A stretch of 64,000 nucleotides of DNA from Phaeacidiphilus oryzae TH49 (lineage in GTDB: Bacteria; Actinomycetota; Actinomycetes; Streptomycetales; Streptomycetaceae). The notes below the pieces were generated by a model that was not told the DNA's origin, searched no databases, and worked only from the letters and a program-made list of their open reading frames with translations. Every line of letters starts with the position of its first letter. The first letter of the stretch is position 1. A program made the position numbers and the translations under genes. Where the stretch lies: NCBI RefSeq assembly GCF_000744815.1, contig NZ_JQMQ01000005.1, forward strand, positions 3,542,055 to 3,606,054, given 5' to 3'. This document shows, piece by piece, positions 57,094-64,000 of this stretch.

Positions 57094-58218
57094 TCAGCGG
57101 CGGGACATGTACATGTCCAGCGCCTTGTGCAGCAGCTTGTTGAGCGGGAAGTCCCACTCGCCCAGGTACTCGGCGGCCTGGCCGCCGGTGCCGACCTTGA
57201 ACTGGATCAGCCCGAAGAGGTGGTCGCTCTCCTCCAGGACGTCACCGATGCCGCGCAGGTCGTACACGGTAGCGCCCATCGCATGGGCGTCCTGGAGCAT
57301 CTGCCACTGGATCGCGTTCGACGGCCGGACCTCGCGCTTGTGGTTGGAGGAGGCGCCGTAGGAGTACCAGGTGTGCTGGCCGACCGTCAGCATCGTGGTG
57401 CCGGCCAGCGGCTCGCCCTCGTGGTAGGCCAGGTAGAGCCGCATCCGGTCGGGCTCCTCGCTGGTCAGCGCCCGCCACATCCGCTGGAAGTACTCCAGCG
57501 GGCGCGGGGTGAACTGGTCGCGCTCGGCGGTCACCACATAGATGTCGTGGAAGATCTTCAGCTGGTCGTAGCCGCCCTGGACCACCTCGACGCCGGCCTT
57601 CTCGGCCTTCTTGATGTTGCGGCGCCAGAGCTGGTTGAAGCCCTTGTTGATCTCCGGCAGGGTGCGGCCGGCCAGCGGGACCTGGAAGACGTAGCGCGGC
57701 TGGCTGGCGCCGAAGCCGCCCTCGCCGTCCGGGTCCTCCTGCTGCCAGCCCATCCGGCGCAGCCGGTCGACCACCTCGAAGGCGCGCGGCTCGTACCAGC
57801 TCGCCTCGATGTCGTGCAGCCGCTTGGCGGTCTTCTCGGAGATCGCCTTCTTGATGGCCGCGGCGTCCCAGCGCCGGATGATCACCGGCGGGCCCATCTT
57901 CACCGAGAACGCGCCCTGCTTCTTCAGGTGCGCCAGCATCGGGTTGAGCCACTGCTCGAGGTTCGGGTCGAACCAGTTGATGACCGGCCCCTCGGGCATG
58001 TAGGCCAGATAGCGCTTGATCCTGGGCAGCTGCCGGTACAGCACCAGGCCGGTGCCGACGATCCGGCCGCTGCCCTCGTCCACCCAGCCGATGGACTCGG
58101 AGCGCCACTCCGCCTTCACGTCGCCCCAGGACGGGACCTGCATGTGGCTGGCGGACGGCAGGCTCCGGATGAACGCCAGGTGCTCGGCCCTGCTGATGGT
58201 CCTCATACGCAGGCTCAT
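57094..58218 (-). CDS. femX: FemABX-type peptidoglycan interpeptide bridge aminoacyltransferase
   Basis: A 374-residue cytoplasmic protein. Fem-family features include FNQLWRRNIKKAEKAGVEV, where Trp-Arg-Arg-Asn recurs in Fem proteins, and EEPDRMRLYLAYHEGEPLAGTTML with SYGASSNHKREVRPSNAIQW, the second GNAT-like domain. Such enzymes add the first glycine from glycyl-tRNA to lipid II in Streptomyces, which have a Gly-LL-DAP bridge. The paired alanine-racemase-like gene is the adjacent downstream one. The gene begins downstream of a strong hairpin. Confidence 0.92.
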   Translation of the reverse strand: MSLRMRTISRAEHLAFIRSLPSASHMQVPSWGDVKAEWRSESIGWVDEGSGRIVGTGLVLYRQLPRIKRYLAYMPEGPVINWFDPNLEQWLNPMLAHLKKQGAFSVKMGPPVIIRRWDAAAIKKAISEKTAKRLHDIEASWYEPRAFEVVDRLRRMGWQQEDPDGEGGFGASQPRYVFQVPLAGRTLPEINKGFNQLWRRNIKKAEKAGVEVVQGGYDQLKIFHDIYVVTAERDQFTPRPLEYFQRMWRALTSEEPDRMRLYLAYHEGEPLAGTTMLTVGQHTWYSYGASSNHKREVRPSNAIQWQMLQDAHAMGATVYDLRGIGDVLEESDHLFGLIQFKVGTGGQAAEYLGEWDFPLNKLLHKALDMYMSRR

Positions 58219-58293
58219 ACGGGGTGCTCCTCCAAAGCGGGCGGCGCGTCAGCGTGATGGTCCGGGGCGAAGCCTACTTGCCCCTCCGTCACG

Positions 58294-58335
58294 CCGACCG
58301 GCCTCCCGCCGGGGGGAAGGCGGGAGGCCGGTCGG
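58294..58335 (-). terminator. Terminator between the 108-residue membrane protein and femX
   Basis: CCGACCGGCCTCCCGCC and its exact complement at 58319-58335 around an 8-base G-rich loop; a 17-bp perfect stem, 27 bases after the upstream gene's stop. Confidence 0.85.
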
Positions 58336-58362
58336 CCGAGGGGCGGCGGCGGACTGAGCGGA

Positions 58363-58689
58363 CTAGACGAGACCGCCGTGGGCGAGTGCGATACCGAATC
58401 CGACGGCCGAGGCGCCGCCGAAGATGACGATGACGAAGCGCTCGGCGGTGGTCGCCGAGATGTACTGGGCCCACACCGCCGTGATCATGCCGGCCAGGCC
58501 GACCCAGGCGGTGAAGACGTGCAGCTGGTAGACCCAGCAGGTGGCGAAGGCGACGGCGCCCAGCACCGCGACCACCAGGGCCAGGGTGTTCTCCAGCGGG
58601 TGCGCCTTGCCGTCCGAGTTGAGGCTGAAGCGGGAGGCCGGCCGGCCTTGCGCCGCCGGGGCAGAAGGAGTGCGTGCCGTCTGGGCCAT
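58363..58689 (-). CDS. Small polytopic membrane protein of unknown function
   Basis: A 108-residue protein from the ATG at 58689 (GGAGG eight bases upstream). A Pro/Ala-rich cytoplasmic start is followed by three hydrophobic segments (NTLALVVAVLGAVAFATCWVY, then TAWVGLAGMITAVWAQY, then RFVIVIFGGASAVGFGIAL). It is divergent from rpsF in Streptomyces genomes as I recall, but no function is known. It shares a 13-bp inverted leader sequence with rpsF (see findings). Confidence 0.82.
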   Translation of the reverse strand: MAQTARTPSAPAAQGRPASRFSLNSDGKAHPLENTLALVVAVLGAVAFATCWVYQLHVFTAWVGLAGMITAVWAQYISATTAERFVIVIFGGASAVGFGIALAHGGLV

Positions 58690-58893
58690 GTAACCCACCT
58701 CCGGGGGAGGGTCTCCGAGAGCTGTCGATCGCTGTCTGCGGGTCAAGCCTGGAACATGTACAGACTGGTGCAAATCGTGCGCCGATTTCAAGAGGCCGAT
58801 CGGGTACCTGTAGCCTGGACCGTCTGCGATGGTGCGGCGGTTCTGAAGTGTCAGTACCCGCCGATACCCTTGCTGACGCGATTGACCCTCCTG

Positions 58894-58910
58894 CCACGGA
58901 GAGACCGTGG
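58894..58910 (+). promoter_or_regulatory. Possible S6:S18 leader hairpin of rpsF
   Basis: CCACGG, loop AGAGA, CCGTGG: a 6-bp stem 29 bases before the rpsF start. Leader elements bound by the S6:S18 complex, with a stem and a CCG next to it, regulate rpsF operons in many bacteria. The match here is a hairpin plus ACCG only. Confidence 0.3.
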
Positions 58911-58939
58911 CCGCTGAGTCCAGAGGAGGTGGGTTACCA

Positions 58940-59230
58940 ATGCGTCATTACGAGGTGATGGTGATCCTCGACCCCGATGTCGAGGAGCGCGCTGTCTCCC
59001 CCATGATCGAGACCTTCCTGAACGTCGTCCGCACCGGCGGCGGCGCTGTGGAGAAGATCGACACGTGGGGCCGGCGTCGCCTGGCCTACGAGATCAACAA
59101 GAAGTCCGAGGGCATCTACTCGGTCATCGACCTCAAGGCTGAGCCTGCGGTCGTCAAGGAGCTGGACCGTCAGCTGTCGCTGAGCGAGTCCGTCCTCCGG
59201 ACCAAGGTTCTCCGCCCGGAGACCCACTGA
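58940..59230 (+). CDS. rpsF: 30S ribosomal protein S6
   Basis: A 96-residue protein from the ATG at 58940 (AGAGGAGGTGGG upstream). The start [19 protein letters not shown] and the centre [24 protein letters not shown] are S6. It binds 16S rRNA with S18. First gene of rpsF-ssb-rpsR-rplI. Confidence 0.98.
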   Translation: MRHYEVMVILDPDVEERAVSPMIETFLNVVRTGGGAVEKIDTWGRRRLAYEINKKSEGIYSVIDLKAEPAVVKELDRQLSLSESVLRTKVLRPETH

Positions 59231-59314
59231 AACAGCAGTGACCGCGAGGGCCCGGCCAGGGTCCGCGCGGCAGGCACCATCTGATCGGAACGTCTCCCCC
59301 CGAGAGGTCATCCC

Positions 59315-59905
59315 ATGGCAGGCGAGACCGTCATCACCCTCGTCGGCAACCTCGTCGACGACCCCGAGCTGCGCTTCACCCCTTCGGGTGCGGCCGTCGC
59401 GAAGTTCCGCCTCGCGTCGACTCCGCGTACCTTCGACCGCCAGACGAACGAGTGGAAGGACGGCGAGAGCCTCTTTCTGACGTGCAACATCTGGCGGCAG
59501 GCCGCGGAGAACGTGGCGGAGTCGCTGCAGCGGGGCATGCGCGTCATCGTGCAGGGCCGCCTTCGGCAGCGCTCGTACGAGACGCGTGAGGGCGAGAAGC
59601 GCACGGTCTACGAGGTCGAGGTCGACGAGGTCGGCCCGAGCCTGCGCAACGCCACGGCCAAGGTCACCCGGACCCAGCGGTCCGGCGGCCCGGGCGGCGG
59701 TGGCAACTGGGGCGGCGGCGGCCCGCAGGGCGGCGGCTCCGGCGGCGGCGACTGGGGCGGCGGCTCCGGTGGCGGCCAGTCCGGCCAGGGCGGCGACCCG
59801 TGGGCCTCCGGCGGCGGTGCGCCCTCCGGCGGTGGCAACGGCGGCGGTGGCGGTGGCTGGGGCGGCGGCTCCGGCGGCGGCTACTCCGAAGAGCCCCCGT
59901 TCTAG
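59315..59905 (+). CDS. ssb: Single-stranded DNA-binding protein
   Basis: A 196-residue SSB. The OB fold is residues 1-110, starting [22 protein letters not shown] Gly-rich linker (about 60 residues) leads to the acidic tip EEPPF that binds partner proteins (usually DDIPF or DDPPF). Lies between rpsF and rpsR, the standard essential copy. ATG start. Confidence 0.97.
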   Translation: MAGETVITLVGNLVDDPELRFTPSGAAVAKFRLASTPRTFDRQTNEWKDGESLFLTCNIWRQAAENVAESLQRGMRVIVQGRLRQRSYETREGEKRTVYEVEVDEVGPSLRNATAKVTRTQRSGGPGGGGNWGGGGPQGGGSGGGDWGGGSGGGQSGQGGDPWASGGGAPSGGGNGGGGGGWGGGSGGGYSEEPPF

Positions 59906-59980
59906 GCGCGGCGTCACCGGACGTTCCGAATCAGACGGTGTTTCAGACCTGATCTCGAAAACACCAGTTGGAGTTACACC

Positions 59981-60217
59981 ATGGCCAAGCCGCCTGTGCG
60001 CAAGCCGAAGAAGAAGGTTTGCGTCTTCTGCAAGGACAAGATCACTTACGTCGACTACAAGGACACGAACCTGCTGCGGAAGTTCATCTCCGACCGCGGC
60101 AAGATCCGTGCCCGCCGGGTCACCGGCAACTGCACCCAGCACCAGCGGGACGTCGCCACGGCCGTGAAGAACAGCCGTGAGATGGCCCTGCTGCCCTACA
60201 CCTCGACCGCTCGCTAA
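59981..60217 (+). CDS. rpsR: 30S ribosomal protein S18
   Basis: A 78-residue S18 with [22 protein letters not shown] and [20 protein letters not shown]. The Cys residues and His point to a zinc-binding (C+) form. 75 bases after ssb; rplI follows after 16 bases. Confidence 0.97.
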   Translation: MAKPPVRKPKKKVCVFCKDKITYVDYKDTNLLRKFISDRGKIRARRVTGNCTQHQRDVATAVKNSREMALLPYTSTAR

Positions 60218-60233
60218 GGAGAGGGTGATTCAC

Positions 60234-60689
60234 GTGAGCACCACCAAGATCATCCTCACTCACGAGGTCTCCGGCCTCGGCGCCGCGGGCGACGTCGTCG
60301 AGGTCAAGGGCGGGTACGCCCGCAACTTCCTGGTCCCGCGCGGTTTCGCGATCCGCTGGACCAAGGGCGGCCAGAAGGATGTCGACGCGATCAAGCGCGC
60401 GCGCAAGATCCACGAGATCCAGACGCTGGAGCAGGCCAACGAGGTCAAGGCGCAGCTGGAGGGCCTGGCGATCCGCCTGGCCGTCCGCGCCGGCGACACC
60501 GGCCGGCTGTTCGGCTCGGTCACCCCGGCGGACATCGCCGAGGCGATCAAGTCGGCCGGCGGCCCGCAGGTCGACAAGCGCAAGGTCGAGATCGGCTCGC
60601 CGATCAAGACCACCGGCGCGCACAAGGTCAGCGTGAAGCTGCACGCCGACGTCGCCGCCAACCTGAACGTGGCGGTCGCCGCCGCGTAA
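60234..60689 (+). CDS. rplI: 50S ribosomal protein L9
   Basis: A 151-residue L9 starting with GTG at 60234 (GAGG nine bases upstream; a GTG at 60225 sits too close to the Shine-Dalgarno). The N domain is [33 protein letters not shown] in family form, with the long connecting helix [19 protein letters not shown] and the C domain with [14 protein letters not shown]. Compared with common L9 it has four extra residues at the N-terminus (MSTT). Confidence 0.96.
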   Translation: MSTTKIILTHEVSGLGAAGDVVEVKGGYARNFLVPRGFAIRWTKGGQKDVDAIKRARKIHEIQTLEQANEVKAQLEGLAIRLAVRAGDTGRLFGSVTPADIAEAIKSAGGPQVDKRKVEIGSPIKTTGAHKVSVKLHADVAANLNVAVAAA

Positions 60690-60714
60690 CGAGGCGCGCT
60701 GAGCATGACCGGAC

Positions 60715-60754
60715 GGGCTCCGCCCCGGGGGTTCACCCCCGTGGGGCGGGGCCC
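60715..60754 (+). terminator. Terminator after rplI
   Basis: An imperfect long stem: GGGC...CGCCCCGGGGG, loop TTCA, CCCCC..GGGGCG...GCCC. It ends the ribosomal operon before the convergent MATE gene. Confidence 0.65.
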
Positions 60755-60827
60755 GCTCGGTTTTCACGCCGCAGGCTCCCCGCGTCCCTGACTCGGCCCT
60801 GCGGGACTCGGCCCTGCGGGACTTCGT

Positions 60828-62267
60828 TCAGCGTTCCGCGCCGGTGACGAGCCAGCGGCCGGTTCGGGCGCGTAGGGCCAGGAAGACCAGGCGGCTGAGG
60901 ATGAAGACGGTCATCGCCCACCACAGGGCGGTCAGGCCGCCGCCCGCGGCCGGCAGCAGCAGCGCGCAGGGCGTGAAGAGGACCAGCGTGCCGAGCATCG
61001 CCCAGGCCAGATAGGGGCCGTCGCCGGCGCCCATCAGCACGCCGTCCAGGACGAAGACCGCGCCGGAGAGCGGCTGGGTGACCGCGATGATCAGCAGCAC
61101 CGGGGTGAGGAGGCCGTGCACCGCCGGGTCCGGGGTGAAGAGCGGCAGATACAGCGGCTCCGCCAGGACCAGCAGCGCGCCCAGCACGGCGCCGGTGCCG
61201 ACGCCCCAGCGGACCATCCGGCCGCAGGCGTGCCGCGCGCCCGGGGCGTCCTCCGCGCCCAGGTAGCGGCCGATGATCGCCTGGCCGGCGATGGCGATCG
61301 CGTCCAGCGCCATGGCCAGGAAGTTCCACAGGGACATCGCGATCTGGTGGGCGGCGATCGCGTCGTTGCCCAGCCGGGCCGCGACCGCGGTGGCGATCAG
61401 CAGGACGGCGCGCAGACTCAGGGTGCGGACCAGCAGCGGGAGTCCGGCGGTCGCGGAGGCGCGGATGCCGGCCGGGTCGGGCCGCAGCCCGGCTCCGGTG
61501 CGGCGGACCCCGCGGACCACCACGACCAGGTAGACCGCGGCCATCCCGGTCTGCGCGATCACGGTTCCGGTGGCCGAGCCGGCCACGCCCATCCCGGCGC
61601 CGAAGACCAGCACCAGGTTGAGCACCAGGTTGGCGCCGAAGCCGGAGACGGCCACGATCAGCGGGGTGCGGGTGTCCTGGAGGCCGCGGAGCACTCCGGT
61701 GGCGGCCAGCACGATCAGCATCCCGGGGATGCCGGCGGCGCTGATCCGCAGATAGGTGACGGCGTACGGGGTGGCGGTCGGCGAGGCGCCGAAGAGGCCG
61801 ACCAGCTGCGGGGCCAGCGGGACGGTCACCGCGACCACGGCGGCGGAGAGGATGACGGCCAGCCAGATCCCGTCCACCCCCTGGCGGATGGCGGCCCGGA
61901 GGTCGCCGGCGCCGACCCGGCGGGCCACCGCGGCGGTGGTCGCGTAGGCCAGGAAGACGAAGACGTTGACCAGGGTGGAGAGGAGGGCGGCGGAGACGCC
62001 GAGGCCGGCCAGTTGGGCGGTGCCGATGTGACCGATGATCGCCGAGTCGGCGAGGAGGAAGAGCGGCTCGGCGACCAGCGCGCCGAAGGCGGGGACGGCG
62101 AGCCGGAGGATCTCCCGGTCCATCCGGCGGTTGCCGGAGGGCGGCCTCTCGGAGGAGCCCCGCGGATCTTGGGAAGGGGGAGGACTAGTCCTCCCGGGCG
62201 GTCCCCCGGTCGGGTCGTCTGGCTCGTTCCGGCGGGGGAAACGGCCGGCGGAAGGGCTCCGTCGCAT
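60828..62267 (-). CDS. MATE-family efflux transporter
   Basis: A 479-residue protein from the ATG at 62267 (AGGA is close to it; ATG at 62123 is an alternative without the basic tail). 12 membrane helices in two repeats; the first begins EILRLAVPAFGALVAEPLFLLADSAIIGHIGTAQLAGLGV, the typical DinF/NorM start. It exports drugs or metabolites in exchange for Na+ or H+; the substrate is unknown. It diverges from dnaB. Confidence 0.93.
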   Translation of the reverse strand: MRRSPSAGRFPRRNEPDDPTGGPPGRTSPPPSQDPRGSSERPPSGNRRMDREILRLAVPAFGALVAEPLFLLADSAIIGHIGTAQLAGLGVSAALLSTLVNVFVFLAYATTAAVARRVGAGDLRAAIRQGVDGIWLAVILSAAVVAVTVPLAPQLVGLFGASPTATPYAVTYLRISAAGIPGMLIVLAATGVLRGLQDTRTPLIVAVSGFGANLVLNLVLVFGAGMGVAGSATGTVIAQTGMAAVYLVVVVRGVRRTGAGLRPDPAGIRASATAGLPLLVRTLSLRAVLLIATAVAARLGNDAIAAHQIAMSLWNFLAMALDAIAIAGQAIIGRYLGAEDAPGARHACGRMVRWGVGTGAVLGALLVLAEPLYLPLFTPDPAVHGLLTPVLLIIAVTQPLSGAVFVLDGVLMGAGDGPYLAWAMLGTLVLFTPCALLLPAAGGGLTALWWAMTVFILSRLVFLALRARTGRWLVTGAER

Positions 62268-62777
62268 GGTCCTACCGTAGTCATCCACAGGTAATGGGCA
62301 CAACTGACTCGCAGGTATTACCAGAGGGCGGGCGCTCAGGTGTCCGATGCGGCCTCTCCGGTGATCTTGCACAGACTGCCGAAGTTTTTCCCCTGCACAG
62401 GGGGTGGATGGAGAATGTGCAGGTCAACTGGGGTGTGGTGGGCGGATCATCAGGTTATCCACAACGGGGTCCCCAGGGTTGTGCACAGGATCCGGGGACT
62501 TCTCCACAGGGATTGGACCGACTTCCACACCCCCTGTGGATAACTTTGTTGGTCTCCGCCCGCTCACGGCCTTAGCGTGGTCGCTCGGCCGACTCGTCGC
62601 ACCCTTCACGGCGGGGCCGTCACGTCAGTCCAGACTGCACCCGCAACTGCCCGCGGGAGAAGTCGATCTGTCAGTGCGGTGCCGTAGGAATGAGGGGTCG
62701 ACGTTCGCCGCAGGAGCTCACCCAGGTCCCTGACGGCCCGTCGGTGCCAGCACGTCGAGCAGGAACGGGGGCGTCCG
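62268..62777. other. MATE-dnaB divergent intergenic region
   Basis: 510 bases without a gene. The left half carries five DnaA-box-like 9-mers (62281-62543). The right half (62560-62770) should hold the dnaB promoter and leader; nothing else stands out. Confidence 0.6.
62281..62543. other. DnaA-box cluster upstream of dnaB
   Basis: Five boxes: TCATCCACA (62281-62289), TTATCCACA (62455-62463), TTGTGCACA (62479-62487), TTCTCCACA (62500-62508) and TGTGGATAA (62535-62543, inverted). Two are perfect consensus, and the last four lie within 89 bases. The arrangement resembles a part of oriC. Confidence 0.75.
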
Positions 62778-64000
62778 ATGAGCGGCCCGCAGTACGTGGG
62801 ACAGGAGGCGGCGGCTCCTCCGCCGGACGAGGACCCCTGGGCGGGCCTCGCCTCCGAGCCGCCGGCGGGCGCAATCGGCGCGCTGGACGGGATTCCTGAC
62901 GGCCCGTCCGACCGGCTCCCGTCCTCCTCCCGCAACGGGGAGCGGAACGGCGACCGCAACGGCGGCCGCGGCTTCGGCCGGGACGGCCGGCAGGGGCGCG
63001 GCTCCGGCGACGACCGCTCCGGCTCCTCGGGGGACCGCGGCTTCGAACGGGTACCCCCGCAGGACCTGCTGGCCGAGCAGTCGGTGCTGGGCGGCATGAT
63101 GCTGTCCAAGGACGCCATCGCCGACGTGGTGGAGGTCCTCAAGCCCGCCGACTACTACCGCCCGGCGCACGAGCTGATCCACGGCGCCATCCTCGACCTC
63201 TACGCCCGCGGCGAGCCGGCCGACCCGATCACCGTCGCCGCCGAGCTCACCAAGCGCGGCGAGATCACCCGGGTCGGCGGGGCCGCGTACCTCCACACCC
63301 TGGTCTCCTCGGTGCCCACGGCCGCCAACGCCGAGTACTACGCGGAGATCGTCCACGAGCGCGCGGTGCTGCGCCGGCTGGTCGAGGCCGGCACCCGCAT
63401 CGCGCAGATGGGCTACGCGGCGGACGGCGACGTCGACGAGATCGTCAACTCCGCGCAGGCGGAGATCTACGCCGTCACCGAGGAGCGCACCAACGAGGAC
63501 TACCTCCCGCTGGGCGACATCATGGAGGGCGCCCTCGACGAGATCGAGTCGATCGGCTCCCGCAGCGGCCAGATGACCGGCGTGCCCACCGGCTTCGCCG
63601 ACCTCGACCAGCTGACCAACGGCCTCCACCCGGGCCAGATGATCGTCGTCGCGGCCCGTCCCGCCATGGGAAAGTCGACGCTGGCCCTGGACTTCGCGCG
63701 GGCCTGCTCGATCAAGAGCCGGATGCCCAGCGTCATCTTCTCGCTGGAGATGGGCCGGAACGAGATCGCGATGCGCCTCCTCTCCGCCGAGGCGCGGGTG
63801 GCGCTGCACCACATGCGGTCCGGGAACATGACGGACGACGACTGGACCCGGCTCGCCCGCCGGATGCCGGAGTTGAACGAGGCCCCGCTCTACATCGACG
63901 ACTCGCCCAACCTGTCGATGATGGAGATCCGGGCCAAGTGCCGCCGGCTGAAGCAGCGGAACGACCTGCGGATGGTGGTCATCGACTACCTCCAGCTGAT
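62778..64000 (+). CDS. dnaB: Replicative DNA helicase DnaB (3' end outside window)
   Basis: The first 407 codons of dnaB, starting at ATG 62778 with an AGGAAC-like site upstream; the frame is open to the window's end. A Gly/Arg/Asp-rich tail of about 90 residues precedes the N-terminal domain (PPQDLLAEQSVLGGMMLSKDAIADVVEVL), then the linker helix and the RecA-like domain with GFADLDQLTNGLHPGQMIVV, Walker A RPAMGKSTLALDFA, and IFSLEMGRNEIAMRLLS. The last visible residues are VIDYLQL, the Walker B region. It unwinds DNA at the fork. Whether an intein interrupts it cannot be seen. Confidence 0.96.
   Translation, partial: MSGPQYVGQEAAAPPPDEDPWAGLASEPPAGAIGALDGIPDGPSDRLPSSSRNGERNGDRNGGRGFGRDGRQGRGSGDDRSGSSGDRGFERVPPQDLLAEQSVLGGMMLSKDAIADVVEVLKPADYYRPAHELIHGAILDLYARGEPADPITVAAELTKRGEITRVGGAAYLHTLVSSVPTAANAEYYAEIVHERAVLRRLVEAGTRIAQMGYAADGDVDEIVNSAQAEIYAVTEERTNEDYLPLGDIMEGALDEIESIGSRSGQMTGVPTGFADLDQLTNGLHPGQMIVVAARPAMGKSTLALDFARACSIKSRMPSVIFSLEMGRNEIAMRLLSAEARVALHHMRSGNMTDDDWTRLARRMPELNEAPLYIDDSPNLSMMEIRAKCRRLKQRNDLRMVVIDYLQL

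Noticed and set aside
60225-60240. GATTCACGTGAGC at the rplI start, similar to parS
   Set aside because: It matches the core TTCACGTGA but differs at both ends of the 14-bp palindrome and contains the rplI ribosome-binding site and GTG; not counted as parS.

Overview
The window is the replication-origin region of a high-GC actinobacterial chromosome, almost certainly a member of the Streptomycetaceae (Streptomyces, Kitasatospora, Streptacidiphilus or a close relative). The evidence is the very high GC content, the many GTG starts, the dnaA-oriC-dnaN-gnd-recF-dciA-gyrB-gyrA order with gnd inside the replication operon, and an array of parS sites reading GTTTCACGTGAAAC. The gene order is, from memory, that of the S. 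coelicolor chromosome centre. Genus and species cannot be fixed from this sequence alone.

Left part (1-13,430). The end of a PP2C phosphatase gene is followed by rodA/ftsW, the class B penicillin-binding protein gene pbpA and the PASTA kinase gene pknB, which together form a cell-wall and growth-signalling operon. Convergent to it are three class E sortase genes interleaved with a glutamine amidotransferase gene (trpG/pabA type) and a small membrane protein gene. Then come crgA (septation control), a compact cluster of three DnaA boxes, a rhomboid protease, a cyclophilin, a DUF5324-type protein, tRNA-Ala, a 42-residue DLW-39 protein and tRNA-Ile.

Centre (13,430-31,010). On the minus strand lie the DUF3566 gene, gyrA, gyrB, dciA, recF, gnd and dnaN, then about 0.9 kb of oriC with at least 15 DnaA-box-like 9-mers, then dnaA. 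DnaA is unusually long and carries eleven tandem hexapeptides in its linker. On the plus strand rpmH, rnpA, yidD, yidC, khpB/jag and rsmG diverge from dnaA.

Right part (31,010-64,000). parAB opens a region with eleven perfect parS sites, all between 31,028 and 49,264 and none to the left. Several parS copies are built into other elements: one in parA, three in the 3' end of sigM, and three that form stem or loop sequence of terminator-like hairpins. Next are trxA/trxB, sigM and its anti-sigma gene, a pseudokinase gene that appears to be broken or split by a frame change, murJ, a DUF6049 protein, a CCA-adding enzyme, an MFS transporter, inositol-3-phosphate synthase, a PadR regulator with a perfect palindrome upstream, a bifunctional PBP, a GT87 glycosyltransferase, an alanine-racemase-fold protein paired with a FemX-type transferase, rpsF-ssb-rpsR-rplI, a MATE transporter and the start of dnaB. 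dnaB is preceded by a second non-oriC DnaA-box cluster.

The gene content is conserved core, and I see no insertion sequence, prophage, CRISPR array or defence island. The noteworthy signals are in the DNA itself: where parS and DnaA boxes sit, the split pseudokinase, the DnaA repeats and several palindromes.
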